Position numbers and translations under genes: made by a program
Part shown: one piece after another, positions 10,823 through 21,253 of the stretch
Position numbering within the stretch: position 1 is the stretch's first letter
Layout of the letters: each line of letters opens with the position of its first letter
Assembly: GCA_019454045.1 (NCBI GenBank)
Contig: SKCR01041573.1
Span: forward strand, 62,001-126,000
Direction of reading: 5' to 3'
Length of the DNA stretch: 64,000 nt
DNA from: Zanthoxylum bungeanum
Taxonomy: Eukaryota; Streptophyta; Magnoliopsida; Sapindales; Rutaceae
Notes under the pieces: model-generated
What the model was told of the DNA's origin: nothing
Seen by the model: the letters and a program-made list of their open reading frames with translations, nothing else
The model's database searches: none

Positions 10823-11533
10823 TAATGGTTAGCTTGTTTGATTCAATGTTTAATCATGTTTTCTTAACTTATACATGCATGTTATAATCTAATTTGATTA
10901 GATTTAGGGTGTATGACACTTAGCGGAAAATCCCTGATTAATAAGGTTTTAATGTAATTATGTATTTGATGCATGTTATGTGGTCCGTCTTGTCAATACG
11001 GTTTATAAATATTTCTCTGTGACTACATTCGAGACCGTGCCTCTACTGTGAGGGTGTAGCCGATAGAGATTTATTTATACCTGATGTATATCATATACTA
11101 GATAAATTCAAGCGAAAGCGGAATCCTAAACGTGCCCTAGCTGTCAGGGTTACGCAAGTAACTTGAGTTTATCATTGACGAGTTTAACCTTGGTACGTCT
11201 CCTTGTGGGCCTGCCTTAGCAGCGACAACGAGAAACGACCAGGACCGGAAACCAAGGAGTCGCTAGTGAGTGATTGACAAATGAGTTGTCTACCTGATGA
11301 ATATACGTAGGCGAGACCGTGCCTTTGTTGTGAGCTGAAATATATTCACGGGATCCACTTTTCACTATTTGTATTTAATTTAATTATTAAATCTTTGTAT
11401 TCTGTTTGGAGATTACAGTATTGCATGATTTAATGGGAGAGGGATTTTTAGATTAAAAATCCATGATCTAGTTTATGCTTTTGATATTATTTGAAACTGT
11501 TTATATTCTGCTAACCATTTTTCGTGATCTATA
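10823..11533 (+). other. Copia-2 leader
   Basis: Sequence between the 5' LTR and gag. The expected initiator-Met primer site TGGTATCAGAGC is not found at the LTR edge; TGGTTAGCTTG at 10826-10836 is the nearest TGG-starting candidate, so another tRNA may be used. Two related segments starting GAGACCGTGCCT occur at about 11031 and 11314. No gene. Confidence 0.6.
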
Positions 11534-12390
11534 TGATAGATTTGCGATAGCGCCACCATCCACAAATTAGTTTGCGCGTATCCTTGATGCGAACAAACTA
11601 AAAGACGCTGAGAAGTTCGCTGACTGGGAATTGGATTTGAGGATTGTCCTCGATTCCGAGAAATTGGGATATGTTATTGAGGGTCTGTTGCCCCTTGCTG
11701 TTGGTGCGGATGCTATGGAGGAGGAACACCAAGTTTTTGAAACTTGGAAGAATGATGATTTAAGAGTTAAATCATACATTCTTAGTTCACTGTCTCCGGG
11801 ACTCAAGAAACAATACTATGGCATGTTAGATGCGTATAATATGATGATGCGATTGAGACAATCGTTTGAGAACCAAGAACAAGTAGTTGTTCATAAGATC
11901 ACAATGGAATTGTTCCATGCGCGATTGGATGAGGGGCAAGCCGTTAGATCACATGTTCTTCAAATGATCGATTTGATCGATCAACTGAGGTAACATAATC
12001 TCATTCTGAATGATTCTCGGTAGGAGTGTCATTCTTGGTTCACTCCCAGCTTCATATCGCCAGTTCGTGATGTATTTCAACATGAACGGGACTATCTGTA
12101 CCTACCATGAGTTACATAGGATGTTGCTCACGGCGGAGGAGGACCTTAAGAAGGGAGTACCGACTCGCCCTCCAAGACCTACTTCTCTTTCCGCTTCTTC
12201 CCAGGCCTGGCCAAAGGAAAATAAGAAGAAAGGGAAGAAGAATAAGGGTTTTGGTACTCAACCACAGGCAAAGATAGCTAAGCCCAAAAGGGCTTCTGAA
12301 GACAAGTGCCATCACTCCAGCAAAGTCGGGCACTAGAAAAGGAACTGTCCTGACTACATATCCCAGCTGAGGAGGGAGAGAACATCTACA
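11534..12390 (+). pseudogene. Copia-2 gag
   Basis: Gag remnant. The frame with FADWELDLRIVLDSEKLG, ETWKNDDLRVKSYIL and FENQEQVVVHKITMELFHARL runs from 11575 but has a TAG near 11565, so the N-terminus is broken. A second frame from 12010 carries SVILGSLPASYRQFVMYFNMN, the TAEEDLKKG segment and a lysine-rich stretch. The zinc knuckle at 12304-12349 reads CHHSSKVGH, stop, KRNC: the second Cys is Ser and the usual Trp codon is TAG. RNA packaging through this domain would be lost. Confidence 0.88.
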
Positions 12391-12789
12391 TCAGGTACAT
12401 TTATTTTTCCAGTTATTGATATATCTTTGGCTTGTGAAGCCGTTACATCCAACTGGATTTTATATTCTGCTTGTCCCATTCACATTTGCAATTCATTGCA
12501 GGTGCTGAAGGAAAGTAGAAAACTGAAGCCTGAAGAGATGCAGTTGCGATTTGGGAGTGGAGACTCTCTGGATGCAGTTGTAGTGGGAGTATGCGAGATC
12601 TCATTGCCGAATGGGACACTTTTGTTAAATGACTGCCATTGTGTGCCTGGATGTGTAGCTAATATTATATCACGTTTTGTATTAGATACATAGGGATTTT
12701 GTATTAATATTAAGAATTGTTCTTTATATTTATATGATAAAAGTAATATTCAGATCCTTTGTTGTCCAAACCAGTATGGTCATTATACA
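12391..12789 (+). pseudogene. Copia-2 protease, active site destroyed
   Basis: Frame 12427-12693 matches the copia aspartic protease (LRFGSGDSLDAVVVGVCEI, LPNGTLLLNDCHCVPG, NIISRFVLDT). The catalytic DSG triplet is Tyr-Ser-Ala here (NWILYSACPIHICN near 12450-12492), so the catalytic Asp is gone and the enzyme cannot work. A TAG ends the frame at 12691-12693 before the GAG-pre-integrase part. Confidence 0.88.
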
Positions 12790-13663
12790 TTGCAAACTTC
12801 AAAAGATATTTTAAATACTGGAGTTAATAAACGTAGTTTACCTGTAATTAATAATACTGAACTTTGGCATATGCGGCTGGGTCACATAGGCGTTAAACGC
12901 CTTACCCAATTGGTTAGGAATGGTTTGATACCAGATCTTACCATTGAATCCTATCCAACTTATGAATCCTGTATTCAGGGTAAGATGACCAAAGCCCCAT
13001 TTTCTGGTGTTGGACACCGCGCCGCTAACTTACTGGAACTTGTACATTCTGATGTATGTAGTCCACTAAGTCAAACTACTCACAGTGGTTATTCGTACTT
13101 CGTTACCTTTACCGATGATTTGTCACGGTACGGTGTATTTGATGCGACATAAATCGGAAACCTTTGAAAAGTTCAAAGAATTCCGAAATGAAGTAGAAAA
13201 ACAAACTGGATAATATATTAAATGCCTTTGATCTGATCGAGGCGGTGAATATATAAGTGGTGAGTTCATGGATTATATGAAGGAGAATGGGATTCTCGCT
13301 CAATATACTCCTCCAGATACTCCACAACACAATGGAGTGTCTGAGAGGAGAAATCAGACTTTATTGGATATGGTCCGATCGATGTTGAGTTTCACAGATT
13401 TGCCCTATTATTTATGGGGCTACTCTCTTTTAACAGCTGCACATCTTTTGAATAAGATTCCTTCAAAAGCTGTTCCTACGACACCGTATGAGATATGGTT
13501 CGGTAGGAGACCAAATCTTAGTTACATTAAGGTTTGGGGTTGTCCTGCCTATGTCAGGGTGGCTCAGCAAGATATGCTTTCGCCTCGAGGGCAAAAGTTT
13601 AGGTTTGTTGGATATCCTTCGAATACGAGGGGATATCTATTCTATGATACCGAGCATTGAAAT
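12790..13663 (+). pseudogene. Copia-2 integrase
   Basis: GAG-pre-integrase zinc domain (LWHMRLGHIGVKRL, then ESCIQGKM; the first Cys of the C-x2-C pair is replaced, YESC) followed by the core. The first Asp is in HSDVCSPLSQ, the second in SDRGGEY (about 13238-13258) and Glu in GVSERRNQTLLDMV (about 13335-13375). The core is cut by a frameshift near 13140, a TAA near 13213-13220 and other damage. The C-terminal region keeps TPYEIWFGRRPN, VWGCPAYVRV and FVGYPSNTRGYLFYD, ending in a stop near 13660. Confidence 0.9.
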
Positions 13664-14758
13664 GTGTTCGTAGCTCACTTCGCAAAATTTCTAGAAGTAG
13701 AATTTTTGTCAGAAGGTGGTAATCATAGACAGGTTGAACTTGATGAAGTCCAACATGAAAACAACGAACCAATGGAGGAACCTGAAGTTCAAGTAGATGA
13801 AGGACCTTCAACACACACACTCCGTAGGTCTGAAAGGGTATCTAGACCTCATGAACGCTTGTATTTGATACAAGAAAAGAGTCTGGATGTTCTCTTAGTT
13901 GAAGAGACTGATCCTTTCACCTATAGAGAATCGATGTTGGACATCAACTTCGTGAAATGGAAAAGTTCCATGAAATCCGAGTTAGACTCAATGCATGAGA
14001 ATCAAGTTTGGGACTTGTTTCCGCTTCCCAAAGGAATTGTTCCTATCGGTTGTAAATGGGTTTACAAGAGGAAGCGCGGGCCTGACGGTAAGGTTGAAAC
14101 TTACAAGGCCCGACTGGTTGCAAAAGGTTACACGCAGTGACCTGGCGTCGACTACGATGAAAATTTTTCACCAGTAGCAATGCTTAAGTCTATTCAGATT
14201 TTGCTTTCTATAGCTGCGTATCATGACTATGAGATTTGGCAAATGGATGTCAAACCATCTTTTCTAAATGGATTTCTTGATGAAGAAATCTATATGGAAC
14301 AGCCAGAAGGTTTTGCGTCCAGCGAAAACTCGGGTATGGTATGTAAGCTTAAGAAGTCCATTTATGGACTTAAACAAGCTTCACGAAGTTGGAATCTTCG
14401 ACTCGACGAGATTATTAGATCATCTGGTTTTCTCAAGAAGTCGGAAGAATCATGTGTGTATCAGAAGGCCAGTGGGAGCATGGTCGTATTTTTAGTCTTA
14501 TATGTTGATGACATCCTAATCATTGGGAATGATTTAGGTATGTTACAAAGCGTAAAAGCATACCTCTGTAAGAATTTCTCCATGAAGGACCTGGGAGAAG
14601 CTTCATATGTTTTAGGGATAAAACTCTATAGAGATAGACAAATGAGGCTGATTGGGTTATCCCAATCAACGTACATTGATAAGATCTTGGAACGGTATTT
14701 TTTGGTAACTGTAAGACAGCAAACATACCGTTCAGACATGAGATTTCCACAAACATAA
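13664..14758 (+). pseudogene. Copia-2 reverse transcriptase
   Basis: Frames 13664-14140 and 14180-14758. The first contains the linker (LRRSERVSRPHERL) and RT start (WKSSMKSELDSMHENQVWDL, GCKWVYKRKRGPDGKVETYK). The second contains the first catalytic Asp (QMDVKPSFLNG), LKQASRSWNLRLDEI and the catalytic YVDDILIIGND (about 14500-14532). A TGA at 14138-14140 replaces a sense codon between them, and the end of the second frame is shifted, giving a non-conserved tail before 14758. Confidence 0.92.
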
Positions 14759-14773
14759 GATGAGAAGGTTAGA

Positions 14774-15464
14774 ATGTCTAACCAACCTTATTCTTCGTGT
14801 TTGGGTAGCATAATGTATGCCATGTTATGTACAAGGCCTGATATCAGTTTCATTGTTAGCGTAACTAGTATATTTCAGTCCAATCCAGGTAATGACCATT
14901 GGATGGCCATTAAACATATCCTCAAGTATCTTAAATGTACTAAGGATAAGTTAATAATTTATGAAGGAAACGAACTACAAGTTAACGGGTATACGGATTC
15001 CGATTTTCAATCGGATCCTGATGATAGAAAGTCTACATCTGGATTCGTATTTACCCTTAACGGAGGTGCATTTTGTTGGAAGAGTTCCAAACAGGGTTCG
15101 ACAGCAGATTCCACCACTGAGGCGGAATATATTGCAGCTTCTGAAGCTGCAAAAGAGGCTGTGTGGATAAAGAACTTTATCACAAAATTGGGAGTTGTCC
15201 CAGTATCGAGAATATGATTTCATTATACTGTGATAATACTGGAGCCATTGCGCAAGCAAATGAACCGAGGGCACATCAGAAGTCGAAGCATGTGGAACAC
15301 AGTACCACATCATTCGAGAGATTGTGTCGCGAGGGGATATTGTCGTGTGCAAGGTACCAAGTGAAGATAATGTAGCAGACCCGCTGACGAAGGCCATACC
15401 TCCAAAGTTGTTTGAAAAACACGTGGAGCCGATGGGTATTAGATACAATCATTATTGGCACTAA
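14774..15464 (+). pseudogene. Copia-2 RNase H
   Basis: Frame 14774-15217 carries GSIMYAMLCTRPDISF, HWMAIKHILKYLKCTKD, YTDSDFQSDPDDRKSTSGFV and KQGSTADSTTEAEYIAASEAAKEAVW, the RT end and RNase H with its acidic residues. A shift near 15215 moves YCDNTGAIAQANEPRAHQKSKHVE into another frame (15220-15300), and a further shift moves VADPLTKAIPPKLFEKHVEPMG into a third, ending at the TAA at 15462-15464. Unlike the copia-1/3/6 group, the codon after AHQ is a lysine, not a stop. Confidence 0.92.
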
Positions 15465-15480
15465 AGCAAGTGAGAGTTTT
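15465..15480 (+). other. Polypurine tract of copia-2
   Basis: Purine-rich AGCAAGTGAGAG followed by TTTT and the 3' LTR start TGTTGGGG, in the position and near-consensus of the copia polypurine tract. Confidence 0.6.
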
Positions 15481-17873
15481 TGTTGGGGTTGGTGCTCACA
15501 GCTCCAATTCCCGATTGTATTTCTTTATGAATACTTCTATAAAACATTATTATTTTAAATAATATATGCAGTTTCTATAATATAATGTATCTTTTAATAT
15601 GGTAAAGACGTAATGACCTTAGAATGACTAGTCAAGGTACAGTTGCAAAAATGTCACAACTGACATTGAGTTGTATCATGACGTTGTCATTCTCAGACAA
15701 TTCCTGGTCAAGTTTTACACTACTTGGTCAGTATAGTAAACCTATTGAGACCGGTACATGTCGTATACATGAATATATGACTCCAATGGTTTCTCAAAGA
15801 ACCATAAGTCTTGGAGACTAGTATAGGCGTGTAGGTGTTTATAGCGGGATAAACACTGAACGACTCACCGAAGATTCTTAATGGATGGTACACCAACGTC
15901 ATAAGAATCTTGTCGGGTTGAGTAGCACTTGTGATTCTTAGACTTGAGATGCCACTGTGGGCACATAAGACATCTTCTACACTTAGATGACAGTCACGTC
16001 ACCGATCTATTAAGATCAGACCTCCGCCTGTTCGTTGGGTGTAGATAGATCCTCAGGGTGTCCTGTGCGTATCAAGAAGGATTCGTCAGTTCTGTGTATC
16101 ATAGCATAGGTAGTCCATATGATTAGCAATCAGATAAAACCATAGGCCCGTGGTACAGTTTAGAAGCCAGTTCTAAACATTCTTTTTGAGATTGCTAATA
16201 GAATAGTCGACTGGATAATCCCCATAGAGATTTGACGTTTACATCTGTATCTCTTAGATATATCCGGATACCTTGACGGAGGAATTATACATTTTCCATG
16301 ACCTCGACATGTATGATTCAGCGAGTTTATCCGTGAGTCATAATTTACGGGTGGATAAATTATGGACACAAAATTGGATTTCGTGATGGATATGCCTGAA
16401 TCTAGAGAGTCTCAATAATGAAATATACTCGTAGAGCACTAGAGAAACATTATAAAAATGATATTGATTATTTATAAAGTCGTTTAAAGGTTAAACGCAA
16501 AATACATGTTTAGGGACCCGATAGTCATTTCCTTAATTTTTGTGTATTTACATTTAATACTTGATTAATTTAAATACACAATAATTAATTGTCAAATTGA
16601 GATATTTGACTAAATATCTAAAATGAATAAATGTATTTAATATTTAATGTAAATATAATACATATATTTAATATATTTGTATTTAATTAATTAATTAATT
16701 GTTAAATGATTAAATTAATTAAAATATAAATATCTTAAGATTTATATATTGTTTTAATGGCTAAGTTGCCTTTGTTGACTTTGTTAGAAATATCTTTAAA
16801 GTGTTATTTTTGATATTTTAACAAGTTTATTACATGAAATCCAAATGAAATTGAAATTAATTGTCTTGTATTTTGCTTAGGCCAAATTCGGCCAAGGCCA
16901 AAAGTAGGCAAGTATATATTGTTTTAATTTCATTTGGTGAGATAACCTAATACACTTTAATAAAAACTCCATTGAAAGAAAGAAAAAGAAGCTTGAGAGG
17001 AAGAAAAGAAAAACAAAGAAAAGCTTGGTTTTTAGTAAGTTTTCTTAACTTGCTATTAGAAAGGAAAATGTTCCTTATGTTCTAGGCTACATCTTGTGAT
17101 GTTCTCATGTTATTCTTTTCTTTATTCTTTGTGTTTTTGTTTAATGGAAATTTGTTGAAAGTGTTGAGCATGTATGAACTTGGAAGATTGTTACTAGTGT
17201 AGTAATAAGTTTTCTTTCATGGTTTTTGAACCTTGTTGCTAATCTAGAGTTGTTGACCCACTCTTAAATGACCTAGATTTGATCTATAGTTATTTCATTG
17301 TGTTGAGACTTTAATTGGATGGAAGAAACATGATTAAAGTAATTGATTTAACTAATTTGGTCTAATTTGTCCAATTTGAAGAAATTAAAAATTAGGGTTT
17401 AGACCTCATCCAAATTTGGGGATTTTCATTTATGTTGTGTATTTGGATGTGTATATGATACATATGAAATCTTATGTTGATTGGATTTCATCTTGATGTG
17501 TTTTGAAGTATGGAAGTGCAAAATGCACATTAGGCCACCGTGGAGGGGCTCTCGGCCAAGGGCAAAATTTTTTGGGTTTTTTGTTGCTTTTGGTGTTTTG
17601 ACATTTAGGACATGTTAAGTTCATCTTAGAAATGATTTACAATCATCAAAATTGATTTGAACAATTTCGGACTAAAATGAACAAAATGCTAAGTGTAAGG
17701 GCAATTCGGTAAATTCACATAAATTTGATTTATTGAATTTTATTTCATACTTTTATTATTGGGTAATTAAATAAATATGTTTATTTAATTAATCGAAATT
17801 TTTTTGAAATCGGGACATTTGATTTTCCACCATTTCCGCTGCGTTACCGGATACTGCCCCTAAAACCCCTACA
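15481..17873 (+). repeat. Copia-2 3' LTR
   Basis: 2393 bases, TGTTGGGG to CCCCTACA, uninterrupted. It shows the empty site ACTAAAAT of the hAT-type insert near 17672-17680. Confidence 0.94.
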
Positions 17874-19307
17874 CATACACCCTTAAATATGCATTCTAAA
17901 AACATAATAAGGCGCAGAAAGTAAATTAATAACGATATGCTGATGGATATTTAACAACTTGTTCCTAGAACAAATCACTCATTTTCCTCTCCCCGGCTAG
18001 CACTATTCTACTACAACCCAATTACATAATACAATAATAGAAACCTCTTTAACATTGATGGGAATTATGTGAGAAGATAAAACAAAGAATCAATAAAGAG
18101 AGAAGGCTCGACACGCAGGTCCAATTTATAAATTCTAAATTTACAACAATTTCTAAAATTGCCATTTCCCTTCTAATATCCATCTGATATACGCTATTCA
18201 TTCATCACATCCATGTATTCATTCAAGCATGTTATTCAATCAATCTAATCAAATTAATTAATCTTTGAATATTAGTGATCATCCAATGTTCAAACAATGA
18301 TTTGATTTTGCGTGAGTCCAACTCATTTGAGAATAAGTACTCAAAGTACGAATTCTTGAATTATATCGAACTACTCTTTAAATCTAATTTAATTCGTATT
18401 CAATACTAATTTATTTATTTAATTCCAAATTAAATATCTACACTTTTTAATGCGCTTTAACGACTTAGATTCCATATCTAATCTTAATGGGTCTCAAAGC
18501 CAATTAACATCCAATGTTGTTTAATTAAAAGTCCAACGGGCTTTCAATTGATTTCATAAGGCATGGGCTTTGGTCAATATGGGTCAAACCCAAAAACCAA
18601 GGCCCAAGTAAGGAATCACCCTTATTTGCCAAGAAACCAATTTTGGCCCATTAGGCCCAATTAAACATTTAAAGCCCATTTGTTATATTTGGACTTAATG
18701 GAATGATTGAGGACCAATATGGATCCAATACATTTGGCCCAAACCTACTTGGCCCAACCAAGTCCATAAGGTCCAAATACAACAATTACAAGCCCAATTC
18801 AAAATTAAGCCCAATTTATTAAATTCCAATTTTCCAAAATTCATAATTTAATAAACCAAAGTGTTTAGCCATGATTAATCTTTTAAATTAACATTTCCAA
18901 AATACTAATCTAATCCATTAATCATGTTTTTATACTCAACACATGTCCAACATAATTGATTCAAAAAATGATCTCATTACATGCTCAAAGCTCACGGCAT
19001 TGGTGGGTTTATATGTTCGATTCCGTTTTCAATCCGATTGAATTATAAATCAACATTTCCCAATTGTTTCAAGTCATCCAATGATCAAAGGAACAAAAAT
19101 ACCATGACTTTATAGGGTAACAAGCATTCGGCCAAGCCTCATTTTTAGGGAAAAATTGATCCAATCCATTTTTCACAGAATTGATCACAAACAACTCCAA
19201 GTCATTCATTCATAAGCATGCTCAAACAAGTAATTTAGTCAAAACATGCTCAAAAACAATTTACCCAAATCTTACCCTAAGTTTATTTCATGCTCAAAAT
19301 GGCTCAT
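17874..19307 (-). other. Copia-1 leader, primer-proximal part
   Basis: Continuation of the copia-1 leader beyond copia-2, starting with the duplicated CATAC (17874-17878). It matches copia-3 25960-27370 in reverse complement. Between about 18560 and 18815 it holds nine TGGGC/GCCCA cores in about 250 bp. No reading frame of note. Confidence 0.75.
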
Positions 19308-19315
19308 TGATACCA
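19308..19315 (-). other. Primer-binding site of copia-1
   Basis: On the minus strand TGGTATCA, one base inside the 5' LTR, matches the first eight bases of the initiator-Met tRNA primer site. The following bases (ATGAGC instead of GAGC) have drifted. Confidence 0.75.
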
Positions 19316-19316
19316 C

Positions 19317-21248
19317 TGTTGGGTTTCTAGGTTAATCCCAAGATCATATTAAGCATAGAAATAGAATGAATACGCAAAGAAGAGTGGCAGAAACACACTT
19401 ACATTGAATGGCTTTGGATGTGATGATCAACAAAAAAATTTCCTCCTTGTAGAAGCTCACGGCCAAGGTTGATTTTGTTGATGATGTTGAACAAGCTCCA
19501 AGCTTTAAATGGATCCCAAACTCTTAGATTGGTTTCCCTAACACCTTGTATTGATTTCTTGTTTGTGCTAGCAAAAGATGAAAGAAAAACAATTCCTCAT
19601 TCACCTTGGAGAGCTCACGGCAATGGCAAGATTTGGGAGAGATCTTTTGTTTGCAATTTTTTTTCTAAAAACAGAATGAAAAACAATTACCAAAAATTGG
19701 TATAACCTTTCCAAAAAGTCAAAGCCATTTTTGGCTCCAAAATGGCATTAAATACCCACACCAACCAACATTATGAATAGTGACTGCATGTCACTCACCA
19801 AAAAAGGTAACTTGACATCTATCACTAAAGTGACGAGTGATGTGACTCGCGATGTGACTTGCCGCCACACTTGATTCAAAATCGGAGTGGCGTCGCAAAC
19901 AGATTCCGGGCTCGGTTTCGTTAATTCCGAATTAACGAGTTTTCCGTTGCGTCGTAATTAAATCAAATTTAATTAAATAATCATGCCTAGCAAAATTACT
20001 ATTCACGTCGCTTGCGAATTAATTCTAAATCACTTCGTTAGCCCGAATTAAAATCCAATTTTAATTCCACGTCAAAATCCAATTTCGTATAATATATCGA
20101 ATATATTATTTTATCGATTAATTCCAAATTAATCATTTCTCTCTCTTCAAATAGTACTTTATCCCAGATAAAGTCTCTCCGCTATTAATCCCAAATTAAT
20201 AAAGTTCGAATCATACATCATCGGTGAATCTTCGAGAAGCGACCCAAGAGATCCCTGGATATATTGGCAGTAAATCTGGTCGTCGAACTATCCGAACACG
20301 TACGTACCTCGTATTACGTTCTTACCGGTTTACTAGACAAGATTGGCTTCTAACAAAGCGCCATGCCTACCCAATTCTCCAGAAATATTCTTAATGGAAT
20401 ATATAATCTATGTCAGGCGTAGTATACGTAGTATTGCGTATTACGATCCAGTATCGGATGTCACATGCAAGGCCTGGGGCTGGAATAGTGTCTGCCCCGT
20501 ACGAAGCATATATCAGATCACTAGCAACTAGTCTCTTTATTATCGGGTAATCATGACCTAGTCATATTATCCCGACGGTTGCAACCTTTTAGAGATCCAG
20601 TTTTGTATCCCTGCGTGACCATCATCTCCATATGACTGAAGTGATACTTCCGTCTTGACATCACATCCAATACACTACGATTCTCAATAAACCCAGAAGA
20701 GGCGTACTCAAAACCTATTAAAGTCCTGGACGACCAAAACCAAAGCGTATTGATTGTCGCAAGTACTAGCGATGCAAGTCTCAGGTTAAGACCAAATACA
20801 CCTACCCTGATGCGGACTCCCATAGACACATAGTCATACTACCAATGGGATTCCGAGGGGTCTATCCAGAGCAAAACTGTTTTCCGTACCATCGGTAAAA
20901 CACAACATCCTACCACACTTGCATAAGTATCCAATACTTAAATTTATGAGAACTATGCTGTTACGCTTCTATAACACGCACAAGTGCGATACTAGTCTAT
21001 TCCGCATTATCGATGTACAGTCTCGATAATACTACGACTATGGATATTTAATGATTAAACCGTCATGGATTGATACTGTCTCATATCATCTCAATTCGGA
21101 ACTAATCATAAGGACTTTCATCATTCACACATTTAAGTAATCTAATTACGAAATGATAAAAGGCAATTTCCATTGCTACATAATTAATTTGTACAAAAAC
21201 ACAATGTCTTTTACAAATAGTGACGCTATGGGTCATAATTATCCAACA
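19317..21248 (-). repeat. Copia-1 5' LTR
   Basis: About 1.93 kb, the partner of 863-2770. It ends CCAACA at 21248 and is followed by the target duplication ATATT (21249-21253). Confidence 0.93.
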
Positions 21249-21253
21249 ATATT

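Larger units (their letters stand above)
7501..17873 (+). mobile_element. Copia-2: Ty1/copia LTR retrotransposon with long LTRs, nested in copia-1
   Basis: Plus-strand element with LTRs starting TGTTGGGG and ending in ACA (CCCATACA and CCCCTACA), flanked by the 5-bp duplication CATAC at 7496-7500 and 17874-17878. Comparison with the uninterrupted leader of copia-3 near 27380 confirms the insertion point. The native LTR length is about 2.4 kb, long for Ty1/copia. Order inside: leader, gag, protease, integrase, RT, RNase H. Every coding part has stops or frameshifts and the protease active site is changed. The two LTRs differ by 12 positions in about 410 bases compared by eye (7681-8090 against 15661-16075). 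It must be younger than copia-1. Confidence 0.95.
863..21248 (-). mobile_element. Copia-1: Ty1/copia LTR retrotransposon, minus strand, hosting copia-2
   Basis: Full-length but dead Ty1/copia element read on the minus strand. Both LTRs begin TGTTGGG and end CCAACA on the plus strand, and the element is flanked by a 5-bp target duplication ATATT at 858-862 and 21249-21253. Order on the minus strand: 5' LTR (19317-21248), primer site, leader (interrupted by copia-2 at 7501-17873), gag, protease, integrase, reverse transcriptase, RNase H, polypurine tract, 3' LTR (863-2770). Integrase before RT defines Ty1/copia. Without copia-2 the element is about 10 kb. The two LTRs differ at roughly 5 percent of bases in the stretches compared by eye. 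Copia-3 is a same-family copy in opposite orientation. Confidence 0.95.
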
